Below are positions 43,585 through 50,709 of a stretch of 64,000 nt of DNA, piece after piece (positions within the stretch are counted from its first letter, which is position 1; each line of letters opens with the position of its first letter). A model generated the notes under the pieces. The model was not told the origin of the DNA and made no database searches. It saw only the letters and a program-made list of their open reading frames with translations. The stretch is from the NCBI RefSeq assembly GCF_027924665.1, contig NZ_AP027043.1, forward strand, positions 3,720,001 to 3,784,000, given 5' to 3'. This DNA is from Flavobacterium sp. GSB-24 (GTDB lineage Bacteria > Bacteroidota > Bacteroidia > Flavobacteriales > Flavobacteriaceae). The position numbers and the translations under genes are program-made.

Positions 43585-44652
43585 ATGCAATCTATTCAAG
43601 CCAATAATTATTTCGTGCATTTTAACCAAAATGCATACGAAGCTTTAAATAAACATTTAAGAGACAATAAATACTCTAACATATTTATAATTGTTGATGA
43701 TCAAACCAATGAACATTGTCTGCATAAATTTATTCCCCTTCTTGAAACAGATTTAACAATCGAAATAATCGAATTTGAAGCGGGTGAAGCCAATAAAAAT
43801 ATAGAAACTTGTATTGAAATCTGGAATATTTTAACCGAACTTGGAGGTGATAGAAAATCACTTGTAATTAATCTAGGAGGTGGTGTTGTAACAGATTTAG
43901 GCGGCTTTGTTGCGTCTACTTTCAAAAGAGGCGTAGATTTTATAAATATCCCTACTACTTTATTATCTATGGTTGATGCTTCTGTTGGAGGAAAAACAGG
44001 TGTTGACTTAGGAAATCTTAAAAACCAAATCGGTGTAATTAATGTACCGCAGATGGTTTTAATTGATACACAATACCTTGAAACTTTACCGCAAAGCGAA
44101 ATGCGTTCTGGTTTGGCTGAAATGCTAAAACACGGTTTGATTTTCGATGCACCTTATTGGAGACAGTTCTCAGACTTAAAATCAATTATTTTTGATGATC
44201 TGGACGAATTAATTTACCGTTCAGTAGAAATCAAAAATGAAATCGTAATTCAGGATCCAACAGAGAAAAACATTCGTAAAGCCTTAAATTTTGGACATAC
44301 TTTAGGACACGCAATAGAAAGCTATTTTTTAGAAAGCGATACTAAAACTACTTTACTGCACGGAGAAGCTATAGCTGTTGGAATGATCTTGGAAAGTTAT
44401 ATTTCACTGCATAAAAATTTAATTTCAAAAGAAGAATACAGAGAAATCAAAACGGTAATTAAAGGCATTTATGATGATGTAATTTTTGAAGAAAATGACA
44501 TTGATCCGATCTTAGAATTACTGATTCATGACAAAAAAAATGAATACGGCGCAATTCAATTTGCATTGATTGAAGGAATCGGAAAAATAAAAATTAACCA
44601 ATCCGTTGAAAATAAATTAATTCTAGACGCGTTTCAAGATTATAAATCTTAA
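43585..44652 (+). CDS. aroB: 3-dehydroquinate synthase
   Basis: 355 residues. Second step of the shikimate pathway, converting DAHP to 3-dehydroquinate; needs NAD and a divalent metal. The core is very clear: GGGVVTDLGGFVASTFKRGV, then IPTTLLSMVDASVGGKTGV, KNQIG, and the metal-binding HGEAIAVGM near 253-261 with FGHTLGHAIE at 234-243. The gene is divergent from proline dehydrogenase. About 20 bp after its stop begins the promoter of the next transcript. Confidence 0.95.
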   Translation: MQSIQANNYFVHFNQNAYEALNKHLRDNKYSNIFIIVDDQTNEHCLHKFIPLLETDLTIEIIEFEAGEANKNIETCIEIWNILTELGGDRKSLVINLGGGVVTDLGGFVASTFKRGVDFINIPTTLLSMVDASVGGKTGVDLGNLKNQIGVINVPQMVLIDTQYLETLPQSEMRSGLAEMLKHGLIFDAPYWRQFSDLKSIIFDDLDELIYRSVEIKNEIVIQDPTEKNIRKALNFGHTLGHAIESYFLESDTKTTLLHGEAIAVGMILESYISLHKNLISKEEYREIKTVIKGIYDDVIFEENDIDPILELLIHDKKNEYGAIQFALIEGIGKIKINQSVENKLILDAFQDYKS

Positions 44653-44672
44653 ACTTTTTTTAATCAAAAGCA

Positions 44673-44704
44673 TTGCGTTAGGTATATATTATTTTTTACA
44701 TTTG
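44673..44704 (+). promoter_or_regulatory. Promoter upstream of the speA leader ORF
   Basis: TTG (44673-44675), 21 bp, TACATTTG (44697-44704), full consensus. Predicted start near 44708-44710, at the ATG of the 59-codon ORF. Confidence 0.7.
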
Positions 44705-44709
44705 CCACG

Positions 44710-44889
44710 ATGAAAACAAACAGTAAACAAAGACAATTCAGTTCTTATAGAAACCGTCTCAACAGTTCTTTACTTAGAATGTTGAACCGTTTTTATAATA
44801 GTAAAAGCCCGCTTTGTTTTGATGTTTTCCAATGTTCAAAAGCCGAGCACGAAAAACTGCCTATTATATTTGCCAATATTAGAGTTTGA
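44710..44889 (+). CDS. Small 59-residue ORF in the speA leader
   Basis: ATG at 44710, TGA at 44887-44889. The 59 residues include six Arg, many Ser/Asn and two Cys (MKTNSKQRQFSSYRNRLNSS...PIIFANIRV). Codon use is like that of the neighbours. The predicted transcription start is within 2 nt of the ATG, so the peptide would be translated from a leaderless mRNA. It ends 70 nt before speA. It may be a regulatory leader peptide or a small protein. The arginine content is suggestive for an arginine decarboxylase gene but not more than that. No family recognised. Confidence 0.45.
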   Translation: MKTNSKQRQFSSYRNRLNSSLLRMLNRFYNSKSPLCFDVFQCSKAEHEKLPIIFANIRV

Positions 44890-44959
44890 ATTTAAGATTT
44901 AGTTCTAAAAACATCTAAATTAAAAACAAAATTTCACTCTCTAAAATATTGACATATAA

Positions 44960-46363
44960 ATGAATACAAAATATTCTGATCTAATAAATCAAACATACTA
45001 TTTTCCACAAGAGGAATTTAAACTAAACAAAGACAACCTTTTATTTCACAATATCGATTTGATGAAATTGGTTGAACAATATGGTACGCCATTAAAGTTT
45101 ACTTACCTTCCTCAAATTTCTGAAAATATCAATAAGGCAAAAGCCTGGTTCAGAAAGTCGATGGAAAAAAATAAGTACGAAGCAAAATATTACTATTGTT
45201 ATTGTACAAAAAGCTCTCATTTTGAATATATTATGAATGAAGCTTTCAAGAATAACATTCACATCGAGACATCGTCTGCATTTGATGTAAATATTGTTGA
45301 AAATTTATTAGAAAACGGAAAAATCAACAAAAGTACTTATGTAATTTGTAATGGTTTTAAGAGAGACGAATACATTTCTAACATTGCTAGATTAATCAAT
45401 AACGGACATAAAAATACTATTCCAATTATTGATAATTATGAAGAATTAGATTTGCTTCAGACAGAAATTAAAGGGAAATTCAAAATTGGAATCCGTATTG
45501 CTGCTGAGGAAGAACCTAAGTTCGAGTTTTATACTTCAAGACTAGGAATTGGTTACAAAAACATAGTTTCGTTTTATAAAAAACAAATTCAGGAGAATGA
45601 TAAATTAGAGCTTAAAATGCTTCACTTTTTTATCAATACTGGAATTAACGATACGTCATATTATTGGAATGAGCTTGTAAAATGTATTAAAGTATACATT
45701 GCTCTTAAAAAGGAATGCCCTACCCTAGATGGATTAAACATCGGCGGTGGTTTCCCAATTAAGAATTCGCTTGCTTTTGAATATGATTATCAATATATGA
45801 TTGATGAAATTATCAATCAAATTAAAATTGCTTGTGATGAAGCTGAAGTTGATGTTCCAAATATTTTTACGGAATTTGGATCATTTACTGTAGGCGAAAG
45901 CGGTGGTGCAATCTATCAGATTTTGTATCAAAAACAACAAAATGATAGAGAAAAATGGAATATGATCGACTCATCTTTCATTACCACTTTACCAGATACT
46001 TGGGCTATAAACAAACGTTTTATCATGCTGGCGGTAAACCGCTGGAATGATACTTACGAGCGGGTTCTGTTAGGAGGTCTGACTTGTGATAGTGACGACT
46101 ATTACAATTCTGAGCAAAACATGAACGCAATTTATCTTCCTAAGTACAATAAAGAAAAACCATTATATATTGGTTTCTTTAATACTGGCGCTTATCAAGA
46201 AACAATTGGAGGATATGGTGGTCTTCACCACTGTTTGATTCCGCAGCCGAAACATATTTTGATAGATCGTGATGAAAACGGTATTCTGGCAACAGAAGTT
46301 TTTTCAGAACAACAGACTTCAGACGATGTATTGAAGATTTTAGGCTACAAAAAAAAGTTATAA
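44960..46363 (+). CDS. speA: Arginine decarboxylase, biosynthetic type
   Basis: 467 residues, shorter than E. coli SpeA (about 658) and typical of the Bacteroidota form. PLP-dependent alanine-racemase-fold decarboxylase that turns arginine into agmatine for polyamine synthesis. The PLP lysine is probably K84 in YCYCTKSSHF. Other family parts: LNIGGGFPIK (PLP phosphate loop), TEFGSFTVGESGG, GGLTCDSDDYY with the catalytic Cys/Asp pair, FFNTGAYQETIGGYGG. It is preceded by a leader ORF and followed 99 bp later by a deoxyhypusine-synthase-family gene. No agmatinase gene lies next to it. Confidence 0.92.
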   Translation: MNTKYSDLINQTYYFPQEEFKLNKDNLLFHNIDLMKLVEQYGTPLKFTYLPQISENINKAKAWFRKSMEKNKYEAKYYYCYCTKSSHFEYIMNEAFKNNIHIETSSAFDVNIVENLLENGKINKSTYVICNGFKRDEYISNIARLINNGHKNTIPIIDNYEELDLLQTEIKGKFKIGIRIAAEEEPKFEFYTSRLGIGYKNIVSFYKKQIQENDKLELKMLHFFINTGINDTSYYWNELVKCIKVYIALKKECPTLDGLNIGGGFPIKNSLAFEYDYQYMIDEIINQIKIACDEAEVDVPNIFTEFGSFTVGESGGAIYQILYQKQQNDREKWNMIDSSFITTLPDTWAINKRFIMLAVNRWNDTYERVLLGGLTCDSDDYYNSEQNMNAIYLPKYNKEKPLYIGFFNTGAYQETIGGYGGLHHCLIPQPKHILIDRDENGILATEVFSEQQTSDDVLKILGYKKKL

Positions 46364-46462
46364 AAAACGTCAAATTAAGTAAGATTAGTATTTAGAAAAT
46401 TCTTAATTTGCATTAACATCCAAAAAGGTTAAACTTTTTAATTCAAAAAAAAACAAAAAAAA

Positions 46463-47431
46463 ATGAAAGGACCAATCAGTCAGTTTATTGAAAAACATTA
46501 TTTGCATTTTAATTCTGCTTCATTAGTAGATGCTGCAAAAGCATACGAGCAGCAATTAGCAGATGGTGCAAAGATGCTTGTGAGTATGGCTGGCGCAATG
46601 AGTACAGCAGAAATTGGTAAAATTTTTGCAGAAGTAATCAGACAAGACAAAGTACATATCATTTCATGTACCGGTGCAAATCTAGAAGAAGATATCATGA
46701 ATTTAGTTGCTCATTCTCATTATGAAAGAGTACCAAATTACCGTGATCTTACACCAGAAGACGAATGGGCTTTGCTAGAAAGAGGATTAAATCGTGTTAC
46801 AGACACTTGTATTCCTGAGCATGAAGCTTTCCGTCGTTTACAAAAACACATTTACAAAATTTGGAAAGATGCAGATGATAAAGGAGAACGTTATTTTCCG
46901 CATGAATTCATGTATAAAATGTTGTTATCTGGCGTTTTAGAAGAATATTACGAAATTGATTTAAAAGATAGCTGGATGTATGCAGCTGCAGAGAAAAACT
47001 TACCTATTATCGTACCAGGATGGGAAGATAGTACTATGGGTAACATCTTTGCTTCATACGTAATTAAAGGAGATTTGAAAGCATCTACCATGAAATCTGG
47101 AATCGAATACATGACTTTCTTAGCAGATTGGTATTCTAAAAACAGCTCTAACGGAATCGGATTCTTCCAAATTGGTGGTGGTATTGCTGGTGACTTCCCT
47201 ATTTGTGTGGTGCCAATGCTTTATCAAGATATGGAAATGCATGATGTTCCATTCTGGAGCTATTTCTGCCAGATTTCAGATTCAACAACTAGTTATGGTT
47301 CTTATTCTGGAGCGGTTCCAAATGAAAAAATCACTTGGGGTAAGTTAGATATCAAAACCCCTAAATTTATTATTGAATCGGATGCTACAATTGTTGCTCC
47401 GTTAATTTTCGCATATTTATTAGATTTATAA
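46463..47431 (+). CDS. Deoxyhypusine-synthase family protein (probable homospermidine-type synthase)
   Basis: 322 residues of the DHS fold, an NAD enzyme that transfers an aminobutyl group. K294 in ITWGKLD aligns with the catalytic lysine region WGK of DHS. Further blocks: MLVSMAGAMSTAEIG, ISCTGANLEEDI, GGGIAGDFPICVVPM, ESDATIVAPLIFA. Bacteria have no eIF5A to modify, so the bacterial forms are thought to use putrescine or spermidine to make homospermidine-like polyamines. The position after speA supports a polyamine role. The gene after it follows by only 8 bp. Confidence 0.88.
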   Translation: MKGPISQFIEKHYLHFNSASLVDAAKAYEQQLADGAKMLVSMAGAMSTAEIGKIFAEVIRQDKVHIISCTGANLEEDIMNLVAHSHYERVPNYRDLTPEDEWALLERGLNRVTDTCIPEHEAFRRLQKHIYKIWKDADDKGERYFPHEFMYKMLLSGVLEEYYEIDLKDSWMYAAAEKNLPIIVPGWEDSTMGNIFASYVIKGDLKASTMKSGIEYMTFLADWYSKNSSNGIGFFQIGGGIAGDFPICVVPMLYQDMEMHDVPFWSYFCQISDSTTSYGSYSGAVPNEKITWGKLDIKTPKFIIESDATIVAPLIFAYLLDL

Positions 47432-47439
47432 AATAATTT

Positions 47440-47850
47440 ATGAAAAGAGTTATAGTAGACTACGCTAAACTTACCAATGAAATTTTGAACCTTTTGGTTG
47501 AAAAATTTCCTGATGGTTATGATGATTCGGATGTAATCCGTTTTAGAAATGCTAAAAACGAATTGGTTGAAGCTGTAGAAGTTCGTACAGAAGATACCAT
47601 TTATTTAGTAAAAATTAGTACTAAACTTGCTGATAGAATTGAAAACTACGATGAAGATGATGATATTGATGTTGATGTAGATACAATCGTTCCAGTTAAA
47701 GGAATGGATCTTGATGATGATATTGACGATGACGATGAAGATGATAATCAAGACAAACCTGATGTAGACGGCGGGGACGACGACGATGAAGATGATGATG
47801 ACAAAGCAGATACTGATTATGACGAAGAGGATGAAGAAGATGAAGATTAA
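47440..47850 (+). CDS. Protein with extremely acidic C-terminal tail
   Basis: 136 residues. The first 65 form a small folded domain (MKRVIVDYAKLTNEILNLLVEKFPDGYDD...). From about residue 68 to the end nearly all residues are Asp or Glu (runs such as DDDDEDDNQD, DDDDEDDDDK), giving a very low pI. Homologues exist in flavobacteria, but the function is unknown. The layout resembles RNA-polymerase delta subunit (folded domain plus acidic tail), although I see no sequence homology. It is coupled to the DHS-family gene by an 8 bp gap and ended by a terminator. Confidence 0.7.
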   Translation: MKRVIVDYAKLTNEILNLLVEKFPDGYDDSDVIRFRNAKNELVEAVEVRTEDTIYLVKISTKLADRIENYDEDDDIDVDVDTIVPVKGMDLDDDIDDDDEDDNQDKPDVDGGDDDDEDDDDKADTDYDEEDEEDED

Positions 47851-47872
47851 TTCATTTCTTTAAAATAAATAA

Positions 47873-47901
47873 GAGGAACTCTATATGAGTTCCTTTTTTT
47901 T
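47873..47901 (+). terminator. Terminator of the speA operon
   Basis: Stem GGAACTC / GAGTTCC, loop TATAT, followed by T8. Confidence 0.8.
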
Positions 47902-47968
47902 ATAAGTACAATTAACACGATTAGACGAAATTTATATTTTTGATTTTTGTAAGATTATTTTTATTTTT

Positions 47969-47988
47969 AATCTTTTATTTAAAAGATT
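47969..47988. promoter_or_regulatory. Inverted repeat just before recQ
   Basis: AATCTTTT-ATTT-AAAAGATT, perfect 8-bp arms, 9 nt before the recQ ATG. The -7-like TATTTTTG lies at 47935-47942. It may be an operator or an mRNA hairpin near the start codon. Confidence 0.4.
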
Positions 47989-47997
47989 ATACGCCCT

Positions 47998-50112
47998 ATG
48001 ACTTCAGAAATATTACATACTGCATTAAAAGAGAATTTTGGTTTTGAAAAATTCAGACCCAATCAAGAAACTATTATAAATACCATTTTATCTGGACAAG
48101 ATGCTTTGGCCATTATGCCTACAGGAGGCGGTAAATCAATATGTTTTCAGCTTCCTGCCTTAATTTTACCAGGAATTACAATTGTAATTTCCCCTCTAAT
48201 TGCATTAATGAAAGATCAGGTTGATAGTTTGAAAACAAACGGAATTTCAGCTTGTTATATAAACAGTTCACAATCTGCACAAGAACAGCAATATTATATA
48301 GACAATTTAAAATCTAATACTTTTAAATTAGTTTACATTGCTCCCGAAAGTCTCTCTTATTTAGAAGTTGCTTTCAATGAGTTAAATATCAGCTTAATAG
48401 CTATTGATGAAGCACATTGTATTTCCTCTTGGGGTCATGATTTTAGACCGGCTTATACAAATTTAGGATATTTAAAAAGCCGCTTCCCTTCTACTCCTGT
48501 TTTAGCATTGACTGCTACTGCAGATAAAGCAACTCGTACAGATATTACAAAGCAGTTAAATTTAGTAAGGCCAAAAACTTTTATAGCTTCTTTTGATCGT
48601 AAAAATTTGAGTTTAGAGGTTCGTCCAGCATTAGATCGTGTCAAACAAATTATCGATTTTATTGAAAATAAACCCAACGAATCTGGAATTATCTATTGCT
48701 TAAGCCGCAAGACCACAGAAGAATTAGCAGAAAAATTAAAGAAAAGCGGTATTACGGCAAAAGCATATCATGCTGGTTTGGATAATGAAACGAGAGCCAA
48801 AACGCAGGATCAGTTCATAAACGACGATTGTCAGGTAGTGTGCGCGACTATTGCATTCGGGATGGGAATTGATAAATCGAATGTTCGATGGGTAATTCAT
48901 TACAATCTCCCAAAAAACATTGAAGGTTATTATCAAGAAATTGGTCGTGCGGGCCGCGATGGTCTTCCGGCAGAAACTGTTTTATTCGAAAGTTATGCAG
49001 ATGTAATTCAACTTCAAAAATTTGCTTCAGACGGACTTAACGCTGATATTCAGTTGGCTAAATTAGATCGTATGAAACAATATGCTGATGCTGTAAGCTG
49101 CCGAAGAAAAATACTGCTTTCTTATTTTGGTGAATTGGTAACTGAAAATTGCGGCAATTGCGATATCTGCAAAAATCCGCCAACTTTCTTTGATGGAACC
49201 GTTTTAGCGCAAAAAGCTTTATCTGCAATTACCCGTTTGAAGGAATCTGAGCCTTTAGCCGTAATTGTAGATTTTTTAAGAGGCTCGAGAAACGCGTATA
49301 TCTACGAAAAAAATTATCAAACGCTTAAAACGTACGGAATTGGCGATGACATTTCTTGGTACGACTGGAATCAGTATTTAATACAGCTTATTAATTTGGG
49401 ATATTGCGAAATTGCTTTTCATCAACACAATAAAATACTCCTTACTCCTTTTGCAAAGAAAGTTTTGTTTGAAGGCGAAAAAGTAAAATTGACAACTGTT
49501 GTTAAAAAAGTTATCGATAAATCTGAAATTAAAGAAACGAAAACAAAGATTGCTAAGAATTCTCTTTTTGAAACACTTCGAAAATTACGCTATGAAATTG
49601 CAAAGGAAGAAGAAGTTCCCGCATATGTAATCTTTAGTGATGCTTCTTTAAGACAAATGGAAATTTTAAGACCAATGACAGACGAAGATTTTCTTGCTGT
49701 TGAAGGTGTCGGTAAAGCTAAACTCGAAAAGTATGGTTCAGAATTTATTAAGGCGATTATTGAATTTTACAAGAATAAATCTGTTGTCAAAAAAGATAAA
49801 AAAGAAAGCACTTATGCTAAAACATTAGAACTATTTCAAAAAGGACTTTCTGTAGAAGAAATTGCCGGTCAACGGAATTTAGGAGAAACAACTATAATTT
49901 CTCATTTAGCTAAATTATATGTTGATGGAAATGATTTAGATTTGAGTCAATTTGTTTCAGAAGACGAAATCTTAAAAATTGAAAAAGCTCAAATAGAACT
50001 AGAAAAACCTGAGGCATTGAGACCATACTACGAATATTTTGAAGAAAAAATGTCTTATGATAAAATTCGTTTTGGATTGGCTTTTTTAGAAAGGAAAAAT
50101 CAAATCGTATAA
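47998..50112 (+). CDS. recQ: ATP-dependent DNA helicase RecQ
   Basis: 704 residues. 3'-5' DNA helicase for recombination repair. Motifs: RPNQ (aromatic Q-motif region) at about 20-23, Walker A PTGGGKS near 41-47, DEAH near 135-138, SWGHDFRP, ALTATAD, second domain GIIYCLSRKTTEEL, QEIGRAGRDG. Zinc site CRRKILLSYFGE...CGNCDIC, then winged-helix RQC and a C-terminal HRDC domain (near 540-600). A C-terminal helix-turn-helix-like extension (KTLELFQKGLSVEEIAGQRNLGETTI) extends beyond 600, as in many Bacteroidota RecQ. Terminator shared with the convergent DinB gene. Confidence 0.95.
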   Translation: MTSEILHTALKENFGFEKFRPNQETIINTILSGQDALAIMPTGGGKSICFQLPALILPGITIVISPLIALMKDQVDSLKTNGISACYINSSQSAQEQQYYIDNLKSNTFKLVYIAPESLSYLEVAFNELNISLIAIDEAHCISSWGHDFRPAYTNLGYLKSRFPSTPVLALTATADKATRTDITKQLNLVRPKTFIASFDRKNLSLEVRPALDRVKQIIDFIENKPNESGIIYCLSRKTTEELAEKLKKSGITAKAYHAGLDNETRAKTQDQFINDDCQVVCATIAFGMGIDKSNVRWVIHYNLPKNIEGYYQEIGRAGRDGLPAETVLFESYADVIQLQKFASDGLNADIQLAKLDRMKQYADAVSCRRKILLSYFGELVTENCGNCDICKNPPTFFDGTVLAQKALSAITRLKESEPLAVIVDFLRGSRNAYIYEKNYQTLKTYGIGDDISWYDWNQYLIQLINLGYCEIAFHQHNKILLTPFAKKVLFEGEKVKLTTVVKKVIDKSEIKETKTKIAKNSLFETLRKLRYEIAKEEEVPAYVIFSDASLRQMEILRPMTDEDFLAVEGVGKAKLEKYGSEFIKAIIEFYKNKSVVKKDKKESTYAKTLELFQKGLSVEEIAGQRNLGETTIISHLAKLYVDGNDLDLSQFVSEDEILKIEKAQIELEKPEALRPYYEYFEEKMSYDKIRFGLAFLERKNQIV

Positions 50113-50147
50113 AAAAAATCCTGTGAAATATTTCACAGGATTTTTTA
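50113..50147. terminator. Bidirectional terminator between recQ and the DinB gene
   Basis: Stem AAAAATCCTGTGAAA / TTTCACAGGATTTTT with a very short loop and T-tract in both orientations. Confidence 0.85.
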
Positions 50148-50158
50148 TTTTGGAAGGT

Positions 50159-50674
50159 TTACAAATATCTTTCTTCAAAAACTTTTTGATGATGTTTTTG
50201 ATGTCCAATCATAACAAAACCTAAAGCCCGAACTGAAATTTGATTGCCAGAAGCTATCCCAATTCTTTTAAGTTGTTCTTCAGATAAGCTTTTGTAAAAC
50301 AATAAAGTTGAATGTCTTAGAGCTGAAAATTCTGTCAATAAATCTTGTATGCTTCGACTATTTGAATTGGTGTTATTGGCATAATCATCTTCTTCAAAAC
50401 TAGGAAGAGGCGTTTTATCATTTCTTGAAAATCGCAATGCACGATAAGCAAAAATACGCTCAGTATCCATAACATGCTGGATAATATCTTTAATAGTCCA
50501 TTTGCCTGGAGCGTAACGATAATCAAATTTATCCATCGGAATATTTTGAACAAACCTGATAAATTCGTGAAGAGAAATTTCTAACTCTTCTATCAATATT
50601 CCATCGCCGGCTTGTTTGATATAAGTACCAAAATGTCCTGCATACTCATTTTCTAATATATCGCTTACTTTCAT
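50159..50674 (-). CDS. DinB-family protein
   Basis: 171 residues, four-helix bundle with the metal-binding histidines: H67/68 in IIQHVMDTERIF, and GHQKHHQKV near the C-terminus (HxxxH). Family members (DinB/YfiT) include thiol transferases and metal-dependent hydrolases of unknown substrate. It lies 35 bp after ppc on the same strand, so the two may be cotranscribed. Confidence 0.85.
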   Translation of the reverse strand: MKVSDILENEYAGHFGTYIKQAGDGILIEELEISLHEFIRFVQNIPMDKFDYRYAPGKWTIKDIIQHVMDTERIFAYRALRFSRNDKTPLPSFEEDDYANNTNSNSRSIQDLLTEFSALRHSTLLFYKSLSEEQLKRIGIASGNQISVRALGFVMIGHQKHHQKVFEERYL

Positions 50675-50709
50675 TTTTTTTATATAAAAATAATATTTGA
50701 AACTCAGTT

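Noticed and set aside
47440..47850. RNA polymerase delta subunit
   Set aside because: Only the acidic tail is similar. The N-terminal domain shows no recognisable RpoE similarity, and delta is a Firmicutes protein.
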